A stretch of DNA of 64,000 nt from Pantoea sp. alder81 (GTDB lineage: Bacteria; Pseudomonadota; Gammaproteobacteria; Enterobacterales; Enterobacteriaceae), in the NCBI RefSeq assembly GCF_020179835.1, contig NZ_JAIUDA010000002.1:868001-932000 (forward strand), given 5' to 3'. Shown piece by piece: positions 57,312 to 64,000 of the stretch (positions within the stretch are counted from its first letter, which is position 1; each line of letters starts with the position of its first letter). A program made the translations under genes and the position numbers. A model generated the notes under the pieces. It had not been told where the DNA came from. It ran no database searches and saw only the letters and a list, made by a program, of their open reading frames with translations.

Positions 57312-57371
57312 AGCATACAACCTCGTAAGCGTCCGTCCGGGTATCGGCGGGCTATCTGATGAATTGACGCC

Positions 57372-57400
57372 AGTCTGCCATTCCTGAGTAAAACGGTCAA
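57372..57400 (-). promoter_or_regulatory. iscR promoter
   Basis: On the minus strand TTGACC (57395-57400) is followed after 17 bp by CAGACT (57372-57377), the same hexamers as I recall for the E. coli iscR promoter. The -35 lies inside the nearest of the three IscR-like units. Confidence 0.7.
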
Positions 57401-57454
57401 CTATTTAACCAAGTAATTTACTCAACTATTTAACCAACTGTTTTAGTCAACTAT
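57380..57454 (-). promoter_or_regulatory. three contiguous 25-bp IscR type 1-like sites
   Basis: On the minus strand the units are 57430-57454, 57405-57429 and 57380-57404, directly abutting. Each begins ATAGTTGA and follows the type 1 pattern GAC-T-A/G, three A/T, then AGT/ACT and a purine-rich end. The most distal unit is the best match (two or three mismatches) and overlaps the trmJ stop codon; the nearest covers the -35. Confidence 0.8.
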
Positions 57455-58190
57455 TACCCTTATCACCTTTGGGCTTTTGGAAGGATGCCAACATGCCGCG
57501 CAGGATGTTGAGTTCATCACGTTCCGGGCGCGCGCGGGTATAAAGACGGCGCAGTTTGCTCATCACCTGGCTTGGCGTGCCTTCGCGGATAAAGCCGCTC
57601 TCCAGCATCATCTTTTCAATGTGCTGATAGAAACGCTCCAGATCGTCTACCAGCGGATACGGCGACTCTTCTTCCTGCGGTTGTGGGTTGGCTTTTTCCT
57701 GCGCGTCCAGCCATGCCATACGCACTTCGTAAGCGATGATCTGCACCGCCATCGCCAGGTTCAGCGAGCTGTATTCCGGGTTTGCCTGAATGGCCACGTG
57801 ATAGTGGCATTTCTGCAACTCTTCGTTGGTCAGGCCCACACGTTCGCGACCAAACACCAGTGCCACCGGTGCCTGCTGACCCTCTTCCACACTTTTGATA
57901 CCGCATTCACGTGAATCCAGCATCGGCCATGGCAACGAGCGAGAACGTGCGCTGGTGCCGACAACCAGGCTACAGCCGGCAATCGCTTCGTCCAGCGTAT
58001 CAACGATCTTCGCTTCGCCGATCACATCACTGGCACCCGCAGCGAGGGAGATGGCTTGTGAGTCAGGCTTCACCAGCGGGTTGACCAGATACAGATTGGT
58101 TAAGCCCATGGTTTTCATGGCACGGGCCACGGAACCCATGTTGCCGGTGTGCGAAGTTTCTACCAGTACGATTCGGATGTTATGCAGCAT
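57447..58190 (-). CDS. trmJ: tRNA Cm32/Um32 methyltransferase TrmJ
   Basis: SPOUT-fold tRNA 2'-O-ribose methyltransferase of 247 aa from [20 protein letters not shown]; the 61 upstream residues of the open frame are unconserved. The SAM-knot segments [16 protein letters not shown] and [16 protein letters not shown] are intact. No clear Shine-Dalgarno precedes the ATG. It is the upstream neighbour of iscR and divergent from suhB, as in E. coli. Confidence 0.95.
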   Translation of the reverse strand: MLHNIRIVLVETSHTGNMGSVARAMKTMGLTNLYLVNPLVKPDSQAISLAAGASDVIGEAKIVDTLDEAIAGCSLVVGTSARSRSLPWPMLDSRECGIKSVEEGQQAPVALVFGRERVGLTNEELQKCHYHVAIQANPEYSSLNLAMAVQIIAYEVRMAWLDAQEKANPQPQEEESPYPLVDDLERFYQHIEKMMLESGFIREGTPSQVMSKLRRLYTRARPERDELNILRGMLASFQKPKGDKGNS

Positions 58191-58311
58191 ATTAGTGAGC
58201 AGGTAAGAAAATGATGGCGCGCATCCTAACATAAAAGTAGGACATTTGCTGAACACGCTGATATACTCCGCGCCGTTTTCCCCGTTCTTTAACATCCAGC
58301 GAGAGATACCG

Positions 58312-59115
58312 ATGCATCCGATGCTCAACATCGCCGTGCGCGCAGCGCGCAAGGCCGGAAATTTAATTGCCAAGAATTATGAAACCCCGGACGCTGTCGA
58401 AGCCAGCCAGAAAGGCAGCAACGACTTCGTTACTAATGTTGACCGTGACGCAGAACGTCTGATTATCGAAGTGATTCGTAAATCCTACCCGCAACACTCC
58501 ATCATCACCGAAGAAAGCGGTGAACTGGCGGGCGATGATCAGGACATTCAATGGGTAATCGATCCGCTGGATGGCACCACCAACTTCATCAAACGTTTAC
58601 CACACTTCTCTGTATCTATCGCTGTGCGCATCAAAGGCCGCACTGAAGTGGCTGTGGTTTACGATCCAATGCGCAACGAACTGTTCACCGCGGTACGCGG
58701 TCAGGGCGCACAGCTGAATGGTTATCGTCTGCGTGGCAGCACCGCGCGTGACCTGGATGGCACCATCCTGGCAACCGGCTTCCCGTTCAAGCTGAAACAG
58801 CACGCTACCCCTTACATCAACATCGTTGGCAAACTGTTCACTCAGTGTGCTGACTTCCGTCGCACCGGCTCTGCTGCGCTGGATCTGGCTTACGTGGCCG
58901 CTGGTCGCGTAGACGGTTTCTTCGAGATCGGCCTGAAGCCTTGGGATTTCGCTGCCGGTGAACTGCTGGTGCGTGAAGCGGGCGGTCTGGTGACTGACTT
59001 CACCGGCAACCATGGTTACATGCTGTCCGGTAACCTCGTTGCGGGTAACCCACGCGTCGTGAAAGCCATGCTGGCTTCTATGCGTGAAGAACTGAGCGAA
59101 GCGCTGAAGCGCTAA
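58312..59115 (+). CDS. suhB: inositol monophosphatase family protein SuhB
   Basis: Mg2+-dependent inositol-1-monophosphatase fold, 267 aa as in E. coli, from [16 protein letters not shown] with GAGAG upstream. Metal-site motifs [14 protein letters not shown] and [15 protein letters not shown] are intact. In E. coli it joins Nus-factor antitermination complexes on rRNA operons, so its main role is probably transcription and ribosome assembly rather than inositol metabolism. Confidence 0.97.
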   Translation: MHPMLNIAVRAARKAGNLIAKNYETPDAVEASQKGSNDFVTNVDRDAERLIIEVIRKSYPQHSIITEESGELAGDDQDIQWVIDPLDGTTNFIKRLPHFSVSIAVRIKGRTEVAVVYDPMRNELFTAVRGQGAQLNGYRLRGSTARDLDGTILATGFPFKLKQHATPYINIVGKLFTQCADFRRTGSAALDLAYVAAGRVDGFFEIGLKPWDFAAGELLVREAGGLVTDFTGNHGYMLSGNLVAGNPRVVKAMLASMREELSEALKR

Positions 59116-59120
59116 GCACG

Positions 59121-59150
59121 AAAAAGGCGGATATCATATCCGCCTTTTTT
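59121..59150. terminator. bidirectional terminator between suhB and zevB-like gene
   Basis: A long perfect stem (AAAAAGGCGGATAT and its complement around one C) ends in six T on the plus strand and five T on the minus strand, serving both convergent genes. Confidence 0.9.
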
Positions 59151-59156
59151 ACGCCG

Positions 59157-60140
59157 TTAAAACGGACGTAACCCGCTACTCATCATCGGCTGTGCGCTCT
59201 GCCACAGTAACCACCCTGCTAACACCAGCACCACCCCGCCCATTAACGCCAGTGCAGACATCACGACTTTCGCGCGTTGCGAATCGCCGTTTGCCGCACC
59301 CAGCTTTTCAGCTAAGCGCCGCGACCGCTGTACCAGAAAGCCCATTGCCGAAACGGTCACCGCGGTTCCGATGGCCATCGCCACCGCAGAGGCAACGCCC
59401 CACGCATAAACCCCAATCACCTTGGAAAACAGCAGCATCATGATGGCGCCAGAACACGGGCGCATGCCCATGGAGAACACCACCAGCGCCTGGGTTTTGC
59501 CGCTTACTGCGCGTTCCATCTGTTCCGCACTCGGCAGATGTGCATGACCGCATCCGCAGTGCTCATCATGCTGGTGATGCGGGCGAATGGCGTGAATCTG
59601 AATCTTCGCCGGCACGGGACGTAATAGCGGAAATAATGTCCGCAGCGCACGCCAGCCGACCCAGATGCCCAATGCCATCACCAGCAGATAACTGCCCTTC
59701 TCCAGCCAGTAACTGCCGAGATGCATTTGCCGCGATGAGGTTTGTAATACCACCAGCATCACTGTTACCAAACCAATTGCTACGCCACCTTGCAATAGCG
59801 CGGCCAGAAGCGTCAGTTTCATGCTGGTTTTTAGCTTCGCGGGATGCGTCGCCAGAAAGGTGCTGATCACCACTTTACCGTGGCCTGGGCCCAGCGCGTG
59901 CAGCACACCATAAGCCAGGCTGAAGAGCATTAAGGTCACGCCCGCCTGCCGAGGCTGCTCTGCCACTTGCTGCAGGTGCTGAGTCATCTCGCGATTCAGG
60001 ACTTTCTGCCACAGCACGCTTTGCAGCAATATTTGCGACCAGTGCTGCCACAGCGCAAAGCCCATTGCCAGCATCACCGCCGCCAAAACCCATAACGGCC
60101 ATAAACGGCGTGAACGAGAAGGCAGAGAAATCAATGACAT
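59157..60140 (-). CDS. NicO-family metal transporter, ZevB-like
   Basis: Inner-membrane protein of 327 aa with about six helices. Family motifs are present: LHALGPGHGKVVISTFLATH in the N-terminal half and SMGMRPCSGAIMMLLFSKV in the C-terminal half. A His/Cys-rich cytoplasmic loop, HHQHDEHCGCGHAH, lies between them. It overlaps the DUF1007 gene by 10 nt, matching the ZevA-ZevB zinc-uptake pair of Haemophilus. A Zur-like box upstream of the pair favours zinc; nickel or cobalt efflux (RcnA-like) is the alternative. Confidence 0.87.
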   Translation of the reverse strand: MSLISLPSRSRRLWPLWVLAAVMLAMGFALWQHWSQILLQSVLWQKVLNREMTQHLQQVAEQPRQAGVTLMLFSLAYGVLHALGPGHGKVVISTFLATHPAKLKTSMKLTLLAALLQGGVAIGLVTVMLVVLQTSSRQMHLGSYWLEKGSYLLVMALGIWVGWRALRTLFPLLRPVPAKIQIHAIRPHHQHDEHCGCGHAHLPSAEQMERAVSGKTQALVVFSMGMRPCSGAIMMLLFSKVIGVYAWGVASAVAMAIGTAVTVSAMGFLVQRSRRLAEKLGAANGDSQRAKVVMSALALMGGVVLVLAGWLLWQSAQPMMSSGLRPF

Positions 60141-60757
60141 GTCAGGGTCACCGTCTGCGCGAATTGCTGCCCCAGATCCATGTCTTCCGGCGGCGCATCG
60201 GCTTTATCCAGTGACAACGCATATTGCTTCAGCGAGTCATCCGGTTTCGGGGTGTGCAAGTCTATCTGGCAGTGTGCTTTCACGCCGTCGTCCATGGTTA
60301 ATGCCTGTGGGTTATCGTAATACATATCAACAAAGTAGCTCGGGTCGAAGGTCTGGATACGATACTGTTTCGCACTCAGCGACTGCGGTTCGCCAAACGG
60401 CACAATAAACTCCAGCACCGCTTTGTTGCCGTTGCGCGACAAATTGTACTCTTTGGGCAAATTCAGGAACTTCACCCGCGTTTTGTCCTGCCACACCTCT
60501 GAGAAGTAGTGTTGCCCCAACACGTTCGCCATCACCTGCGCCGCCAGCTTTTTCCATACCACATCACCGGGTTTCGCTTTTCCAGCATCGTAGAGCAGAT
60601 CGGCTGAGGTAATTTCATCCATGGTCCACACCATCTTCATGCCCGTCAGATGATCATTCTCACTGACAAACTCGTTTTTCATATCAATAAAGCTGTGCGG
60701 ATGTGACCAGGCTGCAGCGCTGAACAACAGCGTAAAGGGAATGAGTGCAATTTTCAT
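60131..60757 (-). CDS. DUF1007 periplasmic protein, ZevA-like
   Basis: A 208-aa protein with a signal peptide (MKIALIPFTLLFSAAAWS) and a mature start HPHSFIDM, the family signature and a likely metal-binding N-terminus. The DUF1007 core follows (MKMVWTMDEITSADLLYDA; FVDMYYDNPQAL). Two late cysteines (HCQIDLH, LTCH) may form a disulfide. It is the first gene of a two-gene unit with the ZevB-like transporter and has a Zur-like box over its start codon. Confidence 0.85.
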   Translation of the reverse strand: MKIALIPFTLLFSAAAWSHPHSFIDMKNEFVSENDHLTGMKMVWTMDEITSADLLYDAGKAKPGDVVWKKLAAQVMANVLGQHYFSEVWQDKTRVKFLNLPKEYNLSRNGNKAVLEFIVPFGEPQSLSAKQYRIQTFDPSYFVDMYYDNPQALTMDDGVKAHCQIDLHTPKPDDSLKQYALSLDKADAPPEDMDLGQQFAQTVTLTCH

Positions 60758-60793
60758 GTGTTATAAAGTAACAATTCTCAAGTGAAGATTATA
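60755..60793 (-). promoter_or_regulatory. zevA-like promoter -10 and Zur-like box
   Basis: On the minus strand a perfect TATAAT (60788-60793) lies about 30 nt from the start codon. The stretch 60755-60777 matches the enterobacterial Zur consensus at about 16 of 22 positions, with arms TGTTATA and GTAACA around the ATG. Zur bound there would block transcription just downstream of initiation when zinc is plentiful. Confidence 0.6.
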
Positions 60794-60913
60794 CTGGTCC
60801 AGAAAAACTGTGACCCGCCTAAAAGCTCTGAGCAAAAGTCACGACAAAGTGAAGGGTTACCGCGCGGAGTTAGCTATTCTTAGCTCAAAAATGACCCGCG
60901 GATAATACTATTG

Positions 60914-62182
60914 ATGAGTTCTGCACCTTCATCTGCACCACTCTTCAGCCGTGCCCAGCGTCGTTGCCATCTGCTATTGCTACTGTTTCTGCCTGCTCCC
61001 GCGCTAACGCTTGAAAAGCTCTGCCAGTTAAATGGTGTTGATCCTGTTGTCTCACGACAGGATATCGCGGATGTCGGTGATGAGATACAGCGCTTCCATC
61101 AACTGGAGTTACACCAGATGGTGGATGGCAGCTTCCGCATACATGGGACGGAACTGGACAGGCGGCTCTGCCTGCTCCACTGGCTGCGACGCGCGCTGCG
61201 CCTGTCGCAGGATTTCGTCTGCGAGCATTTTGCTCCCGTGCTGCGTCAACGCCTAAAAGTACTCAATATCGAAAAAGCGCTGTGGGATGAAACCAATCTT
61301 CAGGCATTGATTCAACATTGCAGCCTGCGACTGGCCCGCAATTTCACCCCGCGCGATCGCCTGTTTCTGCAAATCTTTATGAAATACGCACTGTGCCAAC
61401 GGCAAAATGCACTGTTTAGTGAAAAACAACGGACGTGGCTGGCAGCGAAAACCGAGCGTGCTGCCGCCGATGATGTCATTCACCACTGGCAGAAACGCTG
61501 CCATCTGGCACCGCACGTCAGCGAAACCGACTTCTGGACGCTGCTGTTTAGTTTGATCCATGCGCCGGATGGGCATCAGCTTGATGACCATCAATCGCAG
61601 AAGCTCATGCTGGCGGTGGAAGCGTTAATTGCCCGTTTTGAACAGCTGGCGCAGACGCGGATCAAGAACCAGCACCAGCTGAAATTGCAGCTGTTCACTC
61701 ATCTGGCGCAGGCGCTGGATCGCAGCCACTTTGCCATTGGCATCGATAACAGTGTGGCGTTGGATGTGGCGCACCTTTATCCACGTTTGCTGCGCACCAC
61801 CGAACGTGCGCTGTACCACTTCAGCAGTGATTTCGGTACGCAATTCAGCGCAGAGGAAGTGAGTCTGGTCGCGGTGTTGTTTGGTGCCTGGTTGATGCAG
61901 GAGAGTGCACTGCAGGAAAAGCAGGTGCTGCTGTTGACCGGCGCGGATGCGGCAATGGAACAATTGCTGGAGCAGCAAATCCGCGAGATAACGCTGCTGC
62001 CGATCAACATTACTTACCAGGATATGCTGCACTTTCAGCGTGAAGGTGCACCGCGTGACGTGGCGCTGGTGATCACACCTTACGCCACGTCGTTACCGCT
62101 GTTTTCACCGCCGCTGATCCATGCTGAGCTGCCGCTGAGCTATCATCAGCAGCAGCGCATTCGTCAATTGCTGGAAGCTTAA
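60914..62182 (+). CDS. csiE: stationary-phase-inducible protein CsiE
   Basis: A 422-aa PRD-domain-like protein. The ATG at 60914 is used; the frame also allows a TTG one codon upstream. The conserved C-terminal half (HLAQALDRSHFAIGIDNS, EEVSLVAVLFGAWLMQES, LTLLPINI-type, TPYATSLPLFSPPLI) closely matches E. coli CsiE, which is sigma-S and cAMP-CRP induced with unknown function. The gene stays between suhB and hcaT. Its stop shares TTAA with the convergent hcaT stop. Confidence 0.93.
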   Translation: MSSAPSSAPLFSRAQRRCHLLLLLFLPAPALTLEKLCQLNGVDPVVSRQDIADVGDEIQRFHQLELHQMVDGSFRIHGTELDRRLCLLHWLRRALRLSQDFVCEHFAPVLRQRLKVLNIEKALWDETNLQALIQHCSLRLARNFTPRDRLFLQIFMKYALCQRQNALFSEKQRTWLAAKTERAAADDVIHHWQKRCHLAPHVSETDFWTLLFSLIHAPDGHQLDDHQSQKLMLAVEALIARFEQLAQTRIKNQHQLKLQLFTHLAQALDRSHFAIGIDNSVALDVAHLYPRLLRTTERALYHFSSDFGTQFSAEEVSLVAVLFGAWLMQESALQEKQVLLLTGADAAMEQLLEQQIREITLLPINITYQDMLHFQREGAPRDVALVITPYATSLPLFSPPLIHAELPLSYHQQQRIRQLLEA

Positions 62183-63315
62183 GCGGCGCGAGGACGCAGG
62201 AACAGTGCCGGGAGCGCCACCAGTGCCATCACCCAGAACAGATGCCCCTGTAAATGGGTAAACAGCACGCCGCTGATCATCGTCATCACCGCAATCCCGC
62301 CGCCCATCGCCAGCGCAGAGTATAGTGATTGCAACCGAATCACCTCGGCGCCCTTGCGCGCAGCAATGAAACGCATTGCCGCCAGATGGCACACGGTGAA
62401 GCTGCCACAGTGTAGAATCTGCGCAGCAATTAACAGCGGCAGCGCGGTGCTGGATCCCAGCATCACCCAGCGCACTAACGCACAGACACACGAAAGCAGC
62501 AGCAGATCACGGGCACTCCAGCGGCGGAACAGTCGGTTGCTGAAAGCAAAGACCACGATTTCAGCCACCACACCCAGCGACCATAGATAACCAATGACGG
62601 TGGCAGAGTAACCCGCCTCCTGCCACCAGATGGCGCTAAAGCTGTAATAGGCCGCGTGCGCCCCCTGCATCAATGTCACGCACAACATAAAGCGCCACAC
62701 CGCATTCTCACGCAGCAGTTCGCGCCACGCCGACCACCCGCCGCTGGCTCCCTGTCGCGCATCGCCCTGCGGACGCGTTTTCGGCGGCAGCATCATGCCA
62801 GACAGCATCACCAGCACACCCATGCTCAGTAAGACCAAAATCGCCTGTGATGACCATGCGCTGACCAACATGCCGGTTAGTGCGGAGCTAATTACAAACG
62901 CCAGCGATCCCCACAAACGCACCGGGCCATAGGCGAGGCCGATTTGCTGTGTCCAGGTCGCTGCCAGCGCATCGCTCAACGGCACAAGCGGTGAGAAGAA
63001 CAGGTTGAAGCCCACCATCACCAGAAGCAGCCATAACCATTGGCCGCCAAACCAGAATCCGACAGCAAACAGGCACGTCATCAATGCCAGTAAACGCAAA
63101 GCGACAATCAGCTGAGAAGGATTTTTGACCTGCGAAGCGATCAATAAACTGCCGACGAATCGCGCCACCATACCGCAACCGAGCAGCAGGCCGATTTTTT
63201 CAGCATCCAGGCCAATACCTTTAAGCCAGACGCTCCAGAAAGGTAAGTAGATGCCGTAACAGAAGAAGTAGGTGAAGTAGCTGAGTCCCAGCCATCTGGC
63301 CGATCCGATGGTCAT
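62179..63315 (-). CDS. hcaT: MFS transporter HcaT-like
   Basis: Twelve-helix major facilitator protein, 378 aa from MTIGSARWLGLSYFTYFF with GGAGG 4 nt upstream; the ORF opens 18 nt earlier. It closely follows E. coli HcaT (proposed 3-phenylpropionate permease) in FFCYGIYLPFWSVWLKGIGL, GFNLFFSPLVPLSDALA and LQILHCGSFTVCHLAAMRF-type segments. The hca dioxygenase genes that flank hcaT in E. coli are absent here, so the transported compound may differ. Confidence 0.9.
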   Translation of the reverse strand: MTIGSARWLGLSYFTYFFCYGIYLPFWSVWLKGIGLDAEKIGLLLGCGMVARFVGSLLIASQVKNPSQLIVALRLLALMTCLFAVGFWFGGQWLWLLLVMVGFNLFFSPLVPLSDALAATWTQQIGLAYGPVRLWGSLAFVISSALTGMLVSAWSSQAILVLLSMGVLVMLSGMMLPPKTRPQGDARQGASGGWSAWRELLRENAVWRFMLCVTLMQGAHAAYYSFSAIWWQEAGYSATVIGYLWSLGVVAEIVVFAFSNRLFRRWSARDLLLLSCVCALVRWVMLGSSTALPLLIAAQILHCGSFTVCHLAAMRFIAARKGAEVIRLQSLYSALAMGGGIAVMTMISGVLFTHLQGHLFWVMALVALPALFLRPRAA

Positions 63316-63416
63316 TTTGCCTCCCACAGGCATGTCGGCTGCGCCCGCAGCCCGTTGGGCCGCTACTTTGTCAGACGCTTGGGAAAAAGTGAAATAAAAG
63401 GTCGGATAGCGCGCAT

Positions 63417-63442
63417 AAAAAAAGGATGGCCAGCGCCATCCT
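63417..63442 (-). terminator. glyA terminator
   Basis: A perfect 8-bp stem (AGGATGGC / GCCATCCT) with loop GCTG is followed on the minus strand by seven T, 25 nt past the glyA stop. Confidence 0.9.
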
Positions 63443-63466
63443 CTTTCATCACATCAGCGTGCCAAA

Positions 63467-64000
63467 TCAGGCATACACAGGCAGACGCGCGCAGATATCC
63501 AGCACTTTCTGCTTAGTGCGCTCGATGGTCGCTTCGTCGTTGATGTTATCCAGCACGTCAGCAATCCAGCCAGCCAGTTCGCGAACTTCTGCTTCTTTGA
63601 AGCCACGACGGGTGACTGCTGGGGTACCGATACGAACACCTGAGGTCACAAACGGGCTCTTCGGATCGTTTGGTACGCTGTTTTTGTTAACGGTGATATT
63701 GGCACGGCCCAACGCAGCATCCGCTTCTTTACCGGTCAGGTTTTTGCTCACCAGATCGATCAGGAACAGATGGTTATAAGTACCGCCTGAAACGATGTTG
63801 TAGCCACGCTCCAGCAGAACCTCAACCATTGCTTTGGCGTTTTTAGCCACTTGCTGCTGGTAAGATTTGAACTCTGGCTCCATCGCTTCTTTGAACGCCA
63901 CCGCTTTACCCGCGATCACGTGCATCAACGGACCACCCTGACCACCCGGGAACACCGCGGAGTTCAGTTTTTTGTACAGGTCTTCGTCGCCGTTTTTCGC
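63467..64000 (-). CDS. glyA: serine hydroxymethyltransferase GlyA, 3' part
   Basis: C-terminal 177 residues of the PLP enzyme that interconverts serine and glycine and charges tetrahydrofolate with a one-carbon unit. The visible frame is open to the right edge and begins [24 protein letters not shown]. Folate/PLP-site segments [21 protein letters not shown] and [16 protein letters not shown] are intact. The PLP lysine lies outside the window. It feeds one-carbon units to PurN. Confidence 0.97.
   Translation of the reverse strand, partial: AKNGDEDLYKKLNSAVFPGGQGGPLMHVIAGKAVAFKEAMEPEFKSYQQQVAKNAKAMVEVLLERGYNIVSGGTYNHLFLIDLVSKNLTGKEADAALGRANITVNKNSVPNDPKSPFVTSGVRIGTPAVTRRGFKEAEVRELAGWIADVLDNINDEATIERTKQKVLDICARLPVYA

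Noticed and set aside
59157..60140. Annotation as RcnA nickel/cobalt efflux
   Set aside because: The partner DUF1007 gene and the Zur-like box favour a ZevB-type zinc role, although the metal remains unproven.

Overview
The window reads as chromosomal backbone of an enterobacterium of the Erwiniaceae, most likely Pantoea or a close relative. Most genes follow the Escherichia coli K-12 order from bepA to glyA (bepA, yfgD, hda, uraA, upp, purMN, ppk, ppx, guaBA, xseA, der, bamB, yfgM, hisS, ispG, rodZ, pilW, rlmN, ndk, pbpC, yfhM, sseAB, pepB, isc, trmJ, suhB, csiE, hcaT, glyA). The proteins are E. coli-like but clearly diverged. A PQQ glucose dehydrogenase, a protealysin-type protease and abundant short palindromic intergenic repeats fit Pantoea/Erwinia. 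The genus call is inference. No rRNA, tRNA, prophage, IS element or CRISPR array was seen.

Layout. 1-3.6 kb: a LacI-type regulator heading an ABC importer operon of unknown substrate, cut by the left edge. 3.7-4.9 kb: tandem DsrE-like paralogues. 5.5-12.2 kb: bepA-yfgD, hda, the upp-uraA uracil salvage operon and divergent purMN. 12.3-20.6 kb: pstCAB without pstS, divergent from ppk-ppx. 20.6-25.6 kb: tehB, yfgG, mgtE, a small HTH protein, a DUF2158 microprotein, a DUF3750 protein and an unpaired HigA-type antitoxin. 25.7-30.3 kb: guaBA divergent from xseA. 30.4-32 kb: an M4 protease with its emfourin-type inhibitor, then a KGG stress protein. 32-34.5 kb: gcd. 34.9-44.6 kb: der-bamB-yfgM-hisS, ispG-rodZ-pilW, rlmN and ndk. 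44.8-52 kb: pbpC-yfhM. 52-58.4 kb: sseA, sseB, pepB and a strongly reduced isc locus (iscR-iscS only). 58.3-64 kb: suhB, a ZevAB-like zinc transport pair, csiE, hcaT and the 3' end of glyA.

How the genes work together: purMN, guaBA, upp and uraA serve purine and pyrimidine supply and show recognisable control sites (PurR boxes, a CRP site, a UTP-sensing T-tract). pstCAB with ppk-ppx links phosphate uptake to polyphosphate. bepA, bamB, rodZ, pbpC and yfhM serve the cell envelope. iscR-iscS, trmJ and suhB retain the iron-sulfur locus context.

Most notable: the isc operon has lost iscU, iscA, hscBA, fdx and iscX, and IscS lacks the C-terminal tail known to contact IscU, while the iscR promoter carries three contiguous 25-bp IscR-like sites. 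Other points are a Zur-like box on zevAB, an alpha-2-macroglobulin without a lipobox, and two 29-bp-period repeat arrays. I did not find a gene cluster that looks like a wholly unknown system.
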